This document shows, piece by piece, positions 13,287 through 21,999 of a stretch of DNA of 41,331 nt. The DNA is taken from contig JAFVGS010000090.1 in assembly GCA_017474845.1 (NCBI GenBank), positions 1-41,331 of the forward strand, written 5' to 3'. Each line of letters starts with the position of its first letter. Positions within the stretch are counted from its first letter, which is position 1. The position numbers and the translations under genes were made by a program. This DNA is from Prevotella sp. Lineage in GTDB: Bacteria; Bacteroidota; Bacteroidia; Bacteroidales; Bacteroidaceae. The notes below the pieces were generated by a model. That model was not told where the DNA came from, made no database searches, and saw nothing but the letters and a program-made list of their open reading frames with translations.

Positions 13287-14733
13287 ATTGCTCTACCATC
13301 TTTCTGAATAGTTTGAAGTAATTACGGCTTGCAATAAAATCTCTATCCACTGACACCATCTTCTTTCCAACTGCCACAAGCACTTCCAATGCCTCGTTGT
13401 TAGTCTCGAAGTATTGCTTGATTTCGGTGGCCATCCTGTTGGTTGGATATGTCGTGGCCAGATTGAGGAACACCCTGTTCGTCTGACCGATTGACTCCTC
13501 CAGGCGAGTGCCGATAGAGCCAGTTCCTGTAATGGTCTTTAAGTCAAACATCTTGTAAACGCCTTTTCGCTCGAAGATATAGTCTGCACTTCTGACTCCC
13601 TTGGGATTTGGTAGGATATAGACTTTATATCCGTGTCTTACTGCTTTTTTCGCCCCGGCAAGGAGGTTCTCATAGTCAGCACTATCCTCACCGATTGCAG
13701 ACAAGATGCCCTTTTTAACTTTCTTGTATATTTTGAGTTCCGTGAGTTTGCGAAGCTGTGCGATGTAGTCGGCACCCGATAGTTCTGGAAGTTTGGCGAA
13801 CAGTTCCTTCACGTCAATGCTTTCATTAGCCTTGCCTATCGCCCTGTCAATCCTGGTACAGTGATAGCAGTCTTTCTTGGCATTGGTGAAAAGTACAGAC
13901 ATGGTACCTTTTAATCCGGAATTGAAAGGACAATGGCTGCAGTTACTTGGGAAATACGGATGGTCGTCGCTGAAGACGGCGGCATCCTGTCCCGGATTGC
14001 CAGACAGTCCCGGTTGTGGCTGTGATGAAGTCGGAATATCCTCTGGCAGCGGTGTCGCCGGCTCGTCGGTACTGGAGAGGCTACACTTGCAGTTCCATCG
14101 GTCTCCCGGTCGGTGTTCCTTCCAGAACTTGTCGTCGATGGGGCGTATGGTTCCCCAGAACGGACGGTGGTCCGCTCCCGGATTGGCTGACGTTGACGGC
14201 ATCCATTTTAGGTTAGGCAGCACGTCACGCTCCCGCTCGAACTGCTTCCAGTCGGCAGCCTGATGCGCCCTGATGACCGCCGTGGAGTATTCCGTCTGTA
14301 ACCATGAGCGGCACTGGTGGCTGGCGATTGGCTGCACGTCTTTCAACCACTGTTCGAAAGGCTTTAGATTGCCGTTAGAATCCACGAGCCTTGCCGTCAT
14401 GTCGCGCTGCGCACGGTGCACCTTGAACGCCGAGAACACCTCGTTGGAGTGTCGCAGAGCACTGATGAAGTCATCGTCAGGATTGACACCCTCAAACCCA
14501 TCTGCCACGGCACGGTCAAATCCCCTGTAGAACTCACGGAAAAGATGCTCCTCGATATAGGTGGGCTCTTTTCCTTTCTTGGCGTAGATGTTGCGCAGAG
14601 CCTGGAGCAGTATTTCCTCGTCGAAGGCGAAGCCCGACGATGCAGGTTCGGCAGCGTCGTAGTAGAGACGGTTGACTACCAGTCTAAATCCGCCCCGTGC
14701 CTCGACGGGGCCCATGCGAAAAAACGCCGCCAC
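13285..14733 (-). CDS. gpF-like minor head protein with C-terminal toxin-like nuclease domain
   Basis: 482 residues; an alternative start is ATG 14715. Residues 30-225 are the phage head morphogenesis (Mu gpF, PF04233) domain, with HRAQRDMTARLVDSNGNLKP, CRSWLQTEYSTAVIRAHQAA and the terminal RPGDRWNCKCSL motif. A linker with CPFN/CYHC Cys pairs (265-292) follows. Residues 340-482 resemble CdiA-CT/polymorphic-toxin nucleases: SADYIF (Asp384), then MFDLKT (Asp397, Lys399), a PD-(D/E)xK-like set, and SIGQTNRVFLNL. The tail half is visibly more AT-rich than the head half, which suggests a swapped cassette. It may be injected with DNA or act in exclusion. The 5' end overlaps the portal gene by 58 bases (40 if the 14715 start is used). 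Confidence 0.85.
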   Translation of the reverse strand: MAAFFRMGPVEARGGFRLVVNRLYYDAAEPASSGFAFDEEILLQALRNIYAKKGKEPTYIEEHLFREFYRGFDRAVADGFEGVNPDDDFISALRHSNEVFSAFKVHRAQRDMTARLVDSNGNLKPFEQWLKDVQPIASHQCRSWLQTEYSTAVIRAHQAADWKQFERERDVLPNLKWMPSTSANPGADHRPFWGTIRPIDDKFWKEHRPGDRWNCKCSLSSTDEPATPLPEDIPTSSQPQPGLSGNPGQDAAVFSDDHPYFPSNCSHCPFNSGLKGTMSVLFTNAKKDCYHCTRIDRAIGKANESIDVKELFAKLPELSGADYIAQLRKLTELKIYKKVKKGILSAIGEDSADYENLLAGAKKAVRHGYKVYILPNPKGVRSADYIFERKGVYKMFDLKTITGTGSIGTRLEESIGQTNRVFLNLATTYPTNRMATEIKQYFETNNEALEVLVAVGKKMVSVDRDFIASRNYFKLFRKMVEQ

Positions 14734-16061
14734 CAGTTTTTGAAGCCCTTTTTAGTGGGAGGCTCGTTCAACTTCTTTTTGTCGTCGTCCTCATCATCGT
14801 CTTCGTCATGGTGTGGCTGCTGTGCCGCCTGGAGTGCCGCCTGAGCCTGTTGCTCACGGTCGATGCGCTGCTGCTCCTGGGCTGTCTTCTGTGCCTCGTA
14901 GTCCTTGGGCTTCTCGATGCCGAACTCCTCATAGAGCCAGTCGTCATCGACGGGCAAGTGGAAGTTGGTGCGTAGTTGTGTTAGGATGCTGACCTTCGTG
15001 TTCATATCGACATCCTTCTTCTCAGGGAAGCAGAACTCACCTCCCTTCGTGTCAATTCCCATGGACGTGAAAATGTCCGCCATGTCATAGTTGAGGATGT
15101 CGAGAATGTAGAGCCGGTCAGCCTGTGCCACCTTATCCTCCACCTTCTTGTGTACTGTACCGAGTGCCTGTGTGCCGTTCTTGGAAGACTCGGTGGTCAG
15201 GGTGTTGCCGAGGATGAGTTTTGAGATCTCGTTGTTGCAGCGCTCGCACAACCTCTCATAGACCTCCGCGCTGCCTGTCTTGTTCCCAGCCTCCACCAGT
15301 TTCAGTTCCGTGTCCTTGCCGTGGATGAATGTGGCCAGGGCACCGAGCGAGTTGGCGTCTTCGAGGGCCCGTTTTCGGCTGTCCTCGTCGTCAGTCTCAT
15401 AGGTGTATTCCTGAATAGGCATGCCGAACACCTCGGAGAACTGCGCCCAGTCCGCCGTCGTGTTACGCTTGTATATGACCCAGGGTGCAGCCTTGGCCAG
15501 CAGTCCCAGGTCTTTCTCGTCTCCGGCAAAGAGCAGGTCGGGGTATGTTTCCCAGGGCGTGCCGATGATGTCCGTCTGCTGTCGGAGTATCTGTCGTCGC
15601 ACCGGATCTACATGCTTGCGTGGTATGAGGTCGTAGTCCACCCATCCGTCCTTCCTGTAGAACTGGAGCAGCGAGAATCCCCAGAAGCGCGCGTCGAGCA
15701 GGTCGGCGATGCAGCGGTTGAACCATGGCGAGTGTATCTGCTCGTTCACCCTATCGTCCGGCTTGCCGTTGCGTCGGAACTCGATGTCCGAGCAGAGCAC
15801 GGCGTTCTTCCGTTTGTCGATGACGCATGAGAGGTGCGTGTCGAGCATGATGTCGCTGTAGAGGTCATAGAGTTTCGACCGCTGGGAGTAGTCCACGTTT
15901 TCGGCGGCACGAATGGCAGCCATGAAGTCTGCGGTGTCGATGCCGAACCGCTTAGGCTGGGTGAGCAGGATGACCGCCGGCTGCTTCTGTCCCGGACGGG
16001 GCACGTTTCCGCTGACGGTGATGCGTCCCCTGCCTTCTTTATTCTTTCGTTTGTTGCTCAT
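14676..16061 (-). CDS. Portal protein, DUF935 (Mu gp29-like)
   Basis: 461 residues. Matches DUF935: RSKLYDLYSDIMLDTHLSCV near residue 62, DLLDARFWGFSLLQFYRKDG, PRKHVDPVRRQIL, then GLLAKAAPWVIYKRNTTADW and FGMPIQEYTYE. The C-terminal tail is rich in Gln/Ala and acidic repeats (DEDDDEDDDKKK). Forms the dodecameric DNA entry ring of the head and docks the terminase. Followed by gpF-like, as in Mu; 3 bases from the upstream gp36-like gene. Confidence 0.9.
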   Translation of the reverse strand: MSNKRKNKEGRGRITVSGNVPRPGQKQPAVILLTQPKRFGIDTADFMAAIRAAENVDYSQRSKLYDLYSDIMLDTHLSCVIDKRKNAVLCSDIEFRRNGKPDDRVNEQIHSPWFNRCIADLLDARFWGFSLLQFYRKDGWVDYDLIPRKHVDPVRRQILRQQTDIIGTPWETYPDLLFAGDEKDLGLLAKAAPWVIYKRNTTADWAQFSEVFGMPIQEYTYETDDEDSRKRALEDANSLGALATFIHGKDTELKLVEAGNKTGSAEVYERLCERCNNEISKLILGNTLTTESSKNGTQALGTVHKKVEDKVAQADRLYILDILNYDMADIFTSMGIDTKGGEFCFPEKKDVDMNTKVSILTQLRTNFHLPVDDDWLYEEFGIEKPKDYEAQKTAQEQQRIDREQQAQAALQAAQQPHHDEDDDEDDDKKKLNEPPTKKGFKNWWRRFFAWAPSRHGADLDW

Positions 16062-16064
16062 AGC

Positions 16065-16490
16065 TTATAGTCTGTTTACACGTTTACGGTTACTCTTGAA
16101 CATGAGCGAAGCCTTGCTTGCCCTCTCGTCCTCCGGCAGCATCGGCACTCCCTCGATGGATATTTCCTCGTCTGCGACGGCCCTCATCCACTCCACGGCG
16201 CGCTCGTAGCGGTCTTTCCGTATTTGTGAGAGCTTCTGCGGATTGTGGATGCAGAAGATATGATATACGGCGATGTCGATGACCATCATGAGTATGAGCT
16301 GGTTCCTGTCTTCCCCTGATGCAGAGAAAATGGCGTCGCAGTCATACCGTTTTGACAGGTAGCAACGCATTTCGGCGATGGCCCTGTCCTCACATATCTC
16401 GACCAGCGACTGGTCGTCACGGACGAGCGCGTCCAGTATTTCGCGGTGGACGCTTGCGTCGTAGTCTTCAATGTTTACAAATTGGCTCAT
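16065..16490 (-). CDS. gp36-like protein, DUF1320
   Basis: 141 residues: VNIEDYDASVHREILDALVR, EDRAIAEMRCYLSKRYDCDA and LILMMVIDIAVYHIFCIHNP with LSQIRKDRYERAVEWM. This is the DUF1320/Mu gp36 pattern, a head-completion (head-tail connector) protein. In Mu it follows the major capsid gene, but here it sits between large terminase and portal. ATGA-type 4-base overlap with the terminase stop. Confidence 0.8.
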   Translation of the reverse strand: MSQFVNIEDYDASVHREILDALVRDDQSLVEICEDRAIAEMRCYLSKRYDCDAIFSASGEDRNQLILMMVIDIAVYHIFCIHNPQKLSQIRKDRYERAVEWMRAVADEEISIEGVPMLPEDERASKASLMFKSNRKRVNRL

Positions 16491-18019
16491 AGTCTATGCT
16501 TGTTTTTCTTACTGATTGAACGTCTGCTTTGTGTAATCGGCCTGTCGGCTTTCTGTGCCGTCTGGTCGATTTTCCTATTACCCCCCTCGACGGCATCGGG
16601 ACCGTCGGCAGGGTATTTGAGCGAGAGTGTGAAGAGTTTGAACTGCTCCTCGAGCTCGCGCATGTGAGGGTTGTCGCGCTCCGCCTCGTTGAGGATCAGG
16701 TTGCCCTCGCGGTTCATCGGTTCCAGGTTCGCCTCGATACGGGTTGCCTTATCCGTTTTCTTCTCCTCGTCGCCCTGGATGTAGAGCGTGATGTTCTTCT
16801 CTTTGCGTACTTTGCGCACGAGCGGCTTGAATACCTGCTGGAAGAACGGGTCCTGGAGTTTGTTGTTCTCCATCCAGCAATAGACGGTGGAGCGTCCGCC
16901 GACATATTCAAGCAACTGGACATACCAGTCGATGAACTCAGCGTTGAGTGCCTGTGCGAGCCTTGCCTTGATGACATAGAGTTTGCCGTCGCGCTTTCCA
17001 AGGAGCATGACCGCCTTGAACGACTTGCCCTTCTTTCCCTTGCTTTCGCCAGGCGCGGGGTCGCCGTATATGACCAGGAACTTGAACTTCGAGAGCGGCG
17101 GCACCTTGCCATAGACAACCTCCTTGAAAATCTCCCCCTCTGAAATCGGGTTGTTGAAATACTCGTGCTGCTGACTGAGTGTCGATATTTTCGACAGGGT
17201 GCGGTCGATGTCCTCCTCGGTGTTCTTCTCCGGCCATGTGCTCTTTCCGTTCTTGTCGCGTATGTTCACGATGTCCCAATGGTCGGCCATCTCGCCGGCA
17301 CGGGTGATGCAGCAGTCCTTGGCAATGATGTTCCCGCAAAAAATGACCAGTGTCGGCTCAGAAGTAGAGCGTGTCGGGTAAAGAGCCCGTTCCCACCATT
17401 CCCACCGCTTCTGTATGATGTCGGGGTTCTTGGTGTCCTCGTCCGTGTCGAAGTCGTCGATGAGCAGCACGTCGGGACGTATGGCCTCGTTGCGCGAGCC
17501 ACGCGGTGACTGTCCTGCGCCGATGGCACGGAATGCCACCCCGGCCTTTGTGATGAACTCATCCTCGGTCCAAGCCCCCAGCGTCTGCTGCTTGCCGTAG
17601 TAAGCCTCGATGCGTCCGTTAGCCTCCAGGTTTGCCCTGTATGGCGCGAGCAGCCGGACAGCGTTGTCATTGCTGTTGGAGGTGAGCAGCACATTCCGTT
17701 TCTTCCCTGTGAGAACCAGGAAAGAGACGATGAACATCGTGATGGTAGATTTCGCCAGCTCACGACTCCATGAGAGCACCTCGTACCACTCGTCGTGTGC
17801 GATGATGCGCCGTATGGCCTTTTTCTGGAAGTCGGCGAACTCATACCTGGCATACCCTGGGAAGAAGAACTTGATCCACTCGATGGGGTGTGCCTCGAGG
17901 TAGATGCGGTGCCTCTCCCTGTCGCCGTGGCTCATGTTCTGGTCCACTGGTGTAGAGCGGTATATGTCCTGTTTGTACTGCTCCCAATCGAGGAGCGCGT
18001 TTTTGTCGATCTGCTTCAT
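16487..18019 (-). CDS. Terminase large subunit
   Basis: 510 residues. The ATPase half has a Walker A-like loop SWSRELAKST (about 83-92) and Walker B VLLIDDFD (184-191). The nuclease half begins with FLVIYGDPAPGESKGKKGKS (about 312-331), whose Asp fits the RNase H-type metal site, and includes WMENNKLQDPFFQQVFKP. It packages DNA into the head and cuts it, in transposable phages by a headful mechanism that also takes host DNA. Second gene of the leftward late operon, 2 bases after the small subunit. Confidence 0.9.
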   Translation of the reverse strand: MKQIDKNALLDWEQYKQDIYRSTPVDQNMSHGDRERHRIYLEAHPIEWIKFFFPGYARYEFADFQKKAIRRIIAHDEWYEVLSWSRELAKSTITMFIVSFLVLTGKKRNVLLTSNSNDNAVRLLAPYRANLEANGRIEAYYGKQQTLGAWTEDEFITKAGVAFRAIGAGQSPRGSRNEAIRPDVLLIDDFDTDEDTKNPDIIQKRWEWWERALYPTRSTSEPTLVIFCGNIIAKDCCITRAGEMADHWDIVNIRDKNGKSTWPEKNTEEDIDRTLSKISTLSQQHEYFNNPISEGEIFKEVVYGKVPPLSKFKFLVIYGDPAPGESKGKKGKSFKAVMLLGKRDGKLYVIKARLAQALNAEFIDWYVQLLEYVGGRSTVYCWMENNKLQDPFFQQVFKPLVRKVRKEKNITLYIQGDEEKKTDKATRIEANLEPMNREGNLILNEAERDNPHMRELEEQFKLFTLSLKYPADGPDAVEGGNRKIDQTAQKADRPITQSRRSISKKNKHRL

Positions 18020-18020
18020 G

Positions 18021-18467
18021 CTACAAGATAGATTTAATGAATGCGTCAGCGAGCCTTGTCACGTCCTTTGCCTTTTCGAGGTCAACGGGACGCAGGAACT
18101 CGATAAATCGCGTCATGACACTGATGACGTCCGCGATGCCCACCTCCGTTTCCATCTGCTTGATGGACTTGGAGAGTTTTCCGATGACATCCGCCTCGGC
18201 TGAGGTGGCGAAACGCTCCCCTTCGGGGCGTCCCTCGATGGCCTTATTCATTTCCGCCACCTGCCTGTAGAGGCTGCGTATCTGTTCCTCCCTTGTGAGC
18301 GTGATGCCCACTCGCTGTTCCTCCCACTTGCCGGCACGCACCCAGTTGGAGACCGAGACACGTGACACCCCCACGCGGTCGGCTATCTCCTGCTGCGTGA
18401 GGTTCTCTTTGAGGTAGAGCGTCTTCGCCCATTCCTTCTTCTGTGTATTTGTCAGTTCCTTAGCCAT
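18021..18467 (-). CDS. Terminase small subunit-like HTH protein (DUF1804-like)
   Basis: 148 residues. N-terminal HTH: KTLYLKENLTQQEIADRVGV, SRVSVSNWVRAGKWEEQRVG. The helical C-terminal half (LYRQVAEMNKAIEG, LSKSIKQMETEVGIADVISV) is suited to oligomerisation. This is the usual arrangement of small terminase subunits of Mu-like phages (DUF1804). It should recognise packaging DNA and recruit the large subunit. First gene of the leftward late operon. Confidence 0.82.
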   Translation of the reverse strand: MAKELTNTQKKEWAKTLYLKENLTQQEIADRVGVSRVSVSNWVRAGKWEEQRVGITLTREEQIRSLYRQVAEMNKAIEGRPEGERFATSAEADVIGKLSKSIKQMETEVGIADVISVMTRFIEFLRPVDLEKAKDVTRLADAFIKSIL

Positions 18468-18547
18468 AAAACTCTTGATTTACTACTGTTTTAACGATGT
18501 TGAAAGTAGGCTGCGTCATGGCATAAAACGAGTTTTCTGCTCATGGC

Positions 18548-18574
18548 TTGCACTACTTTTGCAGTGCAAAGTTG
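18548..18574. promoter_or_regulatory. Divergent late promoter with inverted repeat TTGCACT...AGTGCAA
   Basis: Rightward -7 box TACTTTTG (18554-18561). A leftward near-consensus box CAACTTTG is the complement of 18567-18574. The 7-bp inverted repeat TTGCACT (18548-18554) / AGTGCAA (18563-18569) overlaps both. A late activator or repressor binding here could switch both late operons together. Confidence 0.5.
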
Positions 18575-18610
18575 GCCATAATTTTTCGGTTTTGAAAAAC
18601 GTGTCCGCAT

Positions 18611-18658
18611 GATGACGTTTTATGACGTTATCATTTCATTATAAAGTTGTTATGATAA
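18611..18658. repeat. ATGACGTT direct repeat and TTATCAT...ATGATAA inverted repeat
   Basis: ATGACGTT occurs twice 10 bases apart (18612-18629). It is followed by TTATCAT (18628-18634) and ATGATAA (18652-18658), a 7-bp inverted repeat. Lies in the leader of the rightward late operon. Possible regulator sites. Confidence 0.4.
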
Positions 18659-18746
18659 AATCCCGATTTGCGAGGGTGGAAAAATAACCGCAATTTTGCA
18701 CCGTAAATCGGGTGCCATTACCCACAAACGAGCGACAGAAACAGAT

Positions 18747-19787
18747 ATGAGGCAATTTTTCAACATCATCCCCGGCGACGACACCTGCTGCATCCTGCTG
18801 TACGGTGACATCGGCGACAGCTACGGCACCGTGAGCAGCGGTCAGATAGCGCGAGAACTACTGGCTGCTGAAGCAGCCTATAAGAGCATCGACGTTCGCA
18901 TCAACAGCAACGGCGGTGAGGTATATACCGGCATAGCCATCTTCAACGCCCTGCGCAACAGCAAGGCGGACATCCGCATATACATTGATGGTATCGCCGC
19001 GAGCATGGCGAGCGTGATAGCCCTGTGCGGCAAGCCCGTACAGATGAGCAAATATGCCCGCCTGATGCTCCACAGCGTGAGCGGTGGCTGCTATGGCAAC
19101 AAGAACGAGTTGAAGAGCGTGCTTGCCGAGATAGAGAGTCTGGAGGACACCCTTTGCCAGATGTATGCCGCCAAGCTGGGGCAGAGTGCTGAGACCATCA
19201 AGAGCGCGTATTTCGACGGCGAGGACCACTGGCTGACCGCTGATGAAGCGCTGCGCCTCGGTCTTATCGACGGCATCTACGACGCCGACCCCGTTCCTGA
19301 AGATGCGACGGCAGAGCAGATATACACTATTTTCAATAACCGGCTCGCTGAGCCACAAAATGAGTTAAACATGAACATTGAAGATTTGAAGAAGCGCCCG
19401 CAGTTCAAGAACTGTGTGACCGAGGCCGACGTGCTTGCACGCATCGACCAGCTGGAGGCCAGGGCTGCCAAAGCCGATGGTCTGGAAACCGAGAACACCT
19501 CGCTGAAGGCGACGGTGAAGAAGCACGAGGACGCAGCCGAGGCTGTTGCCGCCGCAGAGCGCAAGACGCTGCTTGACGCAGCCGAAGGCGACGGTCGCAT
19601 CAACGCCGAGACCCGTCCGGTCTATGAGAATTTGCTGAAGGAGCATCCCGAGGACGGCAAGAAAGCCCTTGCAGCCCTGGCTCCGAAGAAGCGTGTGGTG
19701 GATGACCTTGGCGGCGGCGACCCCGGCAAGGAGAGTCCCTGGGAGAAGCGCCAGCGCGAGATCCGCGACAAGTATAACCATAAATAA
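18747..19787 (+). CDS. ClpP-type prohead protease with scaffold C-terminus
   Basis: 346 residues from ATG 18747. An upstream ATG at 18696 adds 17 residues with poor context. Residues 1-200 are the ClpP/S14 phage head maturation protease: DVRINSNGGEVYTGIAIFNA, IDGIAASMASV with Ser86, and LMLHSVSG with His109. After about residue 205 the sequence turns into a charged coiled-coil scaffold (IDQLEARAAKADGLETENTS) with a flexible, Gly-rich end. In Mu this is gpI with nested gpZ. First gene of the rightward late operon, about 190 bases behind the promoter. Confidence 0.9.
   Translation: MRQFFNIIPGDDTCCILLYGDIGDSYGTVSSGQIARELLAAEAAYKSIDVRINSNGGEVYTGIAIFNALRNSKADIRIYIDGIAASMASVIALCGKPVQMSKYARLMLHSVSGGCYGNKNELKSVLAEIESLEDTLCQMYAAKLGQSAETIKSAYFDGEDHWLTADEALRLGLIDGIYDADPVPEDATAEQIYTIFNNRLAEPQNELNMNIEDLKKRPQFKNCVTEADVLARIDQLEARAAKADGLETENTSLKATVKKHEDAAEAVAAAERKTLLDAAEGDGRINAETRPVYENLLKEHPEDGKKALAALAPKKRVVDDLGGGDPGKESPWEKRQREIRDKYNHK
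19371..19787 (+). CDS. Nested capsid scaffold protein from internal start
   Basis: 138 residues from the in-frame ATG 19371 (MNIEDLKKRPQFKNCVTEAD ...). The start falls exactly at the junction of protease and scaffold domains, as in Mu I/Z and lambda C/Nu3. The product is a coiled-coil scaffold without protease. Internal initiation is inferred, not visible as a strong ribosome site. Confidence 0.55.
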   Translation: MNIEDLKKRPQFKNCVTEADVLARIDQLEARAAKADGLETENTSLKATVKKHEDAAEAVAAAERKTLLDAAEGDGRINAETRPVYENLLKEHPEDGKKALAALAPKKRVVDDLGGGDPGKESPWEKRQREIRDKYNHK

Positions 19788-19798
19788 CAAGAAGAACT

Positions 19799-20776
19799 AT
19801 GGCGATTAACATTAAAAACACCAACTACAACGGCGAGGTGCTGGAGCGGCTCCTTACCGTGGCGACGACCAGCAACGAGATTGTGGAGAAGGGATTGATC
19901 CACGTGATTCCCGGTGTGTCGAAGAAAATCTCAATCCCCCGCCTGCACACGGGCAAGATGCTCCGCAAGCATAAGGAAGACCCGAAGGTGGAAGACTCTA
20001 AGGGCAACTTCACCTATTCGGAGCAGGAACTGAACCCCGTGGACTTCATGGCGTTCACAGTATTCAACCCCCGTGTGTTCGAGAACATCTGGCGTCCGTT
20101 CCAGCCGAAGGGCGACCTCGTGTTTGCCGAGTTGCCCCCAAACGCCCAGAACGCTCTGCTTGACGCCCTGTCGAAGCAGGTGCAGTTCGAGCTCGGCGGC
20201 CACTACATCAACGGCGAGTACGGCAACGACGACGACCACCTGTTCAACGGCATCCTAACCCAGGCTGCCAAGGACAGCGACATCGTAATCGTGTCGAGCG
20301 AGGCCACGAAGATGGTTGACCGTCTGAAGGCCGTCCGTGCGCAGATTCCGGTGGCGATGCTCGAGAACCCGAACCTCCGCTTCCTGATGAGCCCGTCGGA
20401 CTTCAACAAGTACGATGACGAGCTGACCGCCCGTGAGTACAAGAACCGTGACGAGACTACCCGCAACATCAAGATGTACAAGGACATCAAGATCGAGACG
20501 CTGGCTGCCTGGCCCGACGATCTGATTGTGGCCACGCTGTGCAGTCCGGACGCGATGACGACCAACCTTTTCGCCGCTGTGAACCTCCAGGACGACGAGC
20601 ATGTCATCAAGATCGGCCCCGTGAGCAACATGAGCGAGCTCTACTTCTTCAAGATGCTCATGAAGGCTGACACCAACATCGCCTTCGGTGAGGAGTTCAT
20701 CGTGCTTGACAGCCGTGAGGAACCCGTCTTCGTCCAGCCCGAGGAGGAAGAAGAACAGCAAGGAGGAGGTGAGTAA
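19799..20776 (+). CDS. Major capsid protein
   Basis: 325 residues, right after protease/scaffold with 11 bases between. The N-terminal VLERLLTVATTSNEIVEKGL, KKISIPRLHTGKMLR, then VDFMAFTVFNPRVFENIWRP and NLRFLMSPSDFNKYDDELTA are HK97-like major capsid features of Bacteroidetes phages. Acidic Glu-rich tail (QPEEEEEQQ). A strong AGGAGG stretch at its end serves the next gene, whose ATG overlaps the stop codon (TAATG). Confidence 0.85.
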   Translation: MAINIKNTNYNGEVLERLLTVATTSNEIVEKGLIHVIPGVSKKISIPRLHTGKMLRKHKEDPKVEDSKGNFTYSEQELNPVDFMAFTVFNPRVFENIWRPFQPKGDLVFAELPPNAQNALLDALSKQVQFELGGHYINGEYGNDDDHLFNGILTQAAKDSDIVIVSSEATKMVDRLKAVRAQIPVAMLENPNLRFLMSPSDFNKYDDELTAREYKNRDETTRNIKMYKDIKIETLAAWPDDLIVATLCSPDAMTTNLFAAVNLQDDEHVIKIGPVSNMSELYFFKMLMKADTNIAFGEEFIVLDSREEPVFVQPEEEEEQQGGGE

Positions 20777-21396
20777 TGGCAAAGCAGCAATATATAGTAA
20801 TTCTTGGCACGGCTCACGGTTCTAACGTCGCAGGAAAACATTCTCCAGACGGTAAATTTCGTGAATACAAATTCAGCCGTGATGTCATTTCGATGCTTAA
20901 ACCACGTCTTGAAGGTCAAGGATTCACCGTGTATGTTGATATGCCTCAGGATGAAGTGCCTCGACCAGGCAACGCTGAGCTTTCGGCACGCTGCAAGATA
21001 GTGAACAACCTCTGCTCCAAATATGGTAAGGAAAACTGCATCTACGTGAGCATCCATGTCAACGCAGCCGGCAGTGATGGCAAATGGCACGATGCACGAG
21101 GCTTTGCGGTCTATGTGGCCAACTCCTGCTCAGCGGATAGCAAGCGACTTGCTAAGACGTTTTGCGATCTCGCAATCAGTCGTGGCTTGCGTGGTAATCG
21201 TTCCGTCCCATCGGCTCACTTCTGGCAGGCTAATTACTATGTGCTACGCAATACGGCTTGTCCTGCCATATTAACAGAGAATTTGTTCCAGGACAATCGA
21301 TCCGATGTGGAGTTTCTTTCCTCGCAAGCGGGGAAAGAAACTATCGCCACTCTTCATTGTGACGCTATTAAACAATTTTTTAGAACCAATCGATAG
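20776..21396 (+). CDS. N-acetylmuramoyl-L-alanine amidase (endolysin, Amidase_3)
   Basis: 206 residues. Amidase_3 zinc-site residues are visible: His14 (GTAHG), Glu30 (FREYKFSRD), His94 (VSIHVNA) and catalytic Glu168 (ILTENLF). Cuts the amide bond between MurNAc and L-Ala in peptidoglycan to release virions. No signal peptide, so a holin or pinholin must let it reach the wall. Strong Shine-Dalgarno-like AGGAGG upstream, rare in Bacteroidetes. Base composition is more AT-rich than the capsid gene, hinting at separate origin. Followed by the spanin-like pair. Confidence 0.9.
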   Translation: MAKQQYIVILGTAHGSNVAGKHSPDGKFREYKFSRDVISMLKPRLEGQGFTVYVDMPQDEVPRPGNAELSARCKIVNNLCSKYGKENCIYVSIHVNAAGSDGKWHDARGFAVYVANSCSADSKRLAKTFCDLAISRGLRGNRSVPSAHFWQANYYVLRNTACPAILTENLFQDNRSDVEFLSSQAGKETIATLHCDAIKQFFRTNR

Positions 21397-21405
21397 AATA
21401 TACAA

Positions 21406-21999
21406 ATGGAACTCAGTGAAATCCTCAACGTGGTTCTCGGTGGCAGTCTTGTAGGTGCCATTATTTCCATCGTGACCATCCGCAGTGCATTGAAGAAGGC
21501 GCGTGCGGAGGCCGAGAAGGCTCTTGCCGAAGCCGACACGGTGAAGATAACGAACACTGAGCAGGCCACCCGGATATTGATACAGAACATTGTAGAACCC
21601 CTAAAATTAGAACTGAATGAGACAAGGAAAGACCTCAACGCGACCAAACGCGAGATGGCCAGGCTTCGCAAGGCTATCGATGATGCTAACAGTTGCAAGT
21701 ATAGTGCTGACTGCCCTGTGCTTAGGCGGATGCGCTTCTCACCGAAAGAGCGTGACGGCAAGCCAGGAGCAGGTAGCCGAGACCGTCAGGACGGACAGCG
21801 CAGTGCGCCTCGCCCTGGACAGCGTAAGCGAGGTGGTGGAGATAAGGACGGAGCCGGTGACGGTACCGATGTCGGCGGTGACACTGACGATCCCGACCGA
21901 CAGCCTCCGCCTCCTGCCTGTAGGCGCGAGCTATACAGACAGAAGCGGCCAGGCGAGCGTGAAGGTGGGCCGTCGTGCCGCCACCGCCACAGAACCTGA
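21406..21999 (+). CDS. Inner-membrane lysis protein (holin or i-spanin-like)
   Basis: 197 residues. One transmembrane helix (about 8-25, NVVLGGSLVGAIISIVTI), then a long coiled coil (KKARAEAEKALAEADTVKIT, LELNETRKDLNATKREMARL). The functional protein probably ends near CKYSADCPVLRRMR. The following Arg/Gly/Pro-rich 90 residues look like the shadow of the overlapping lipoprotein frame, yet no stop intervenes. Topology fits an Rz-like spanin or a holin. Starts 10 bases after the amidase. Confidence 0.7.
   Translation: MELSEILNVVLGGSLVGAIISIVTIRSALKKARAEAEKALAEADTVKITNTEQATRILIQNIVEPLKLELNETRKDLNATKREMARLRKAIDDANSCKYSADCPVLRRMRFSPKERDGKPGAGSRDRQDGQRSAPRPGQRKRGGGDKDGAGDGTDVGGDTDDPDRQPPPPACRRELYRQKRPGEREGGPSCRHRHRT

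Noticed and set aside
13202-13290. Riboswitch for the downstream gene
   Set aside because: No rightward gene follows within reach; a stand-alone small RNA fits better.
16529-17853. Long frames opposite and beside the terminase gene
   Set aside because: Antisense or alternative-register shadows rich in Arg/Ser; the terminase frame has all motifs.
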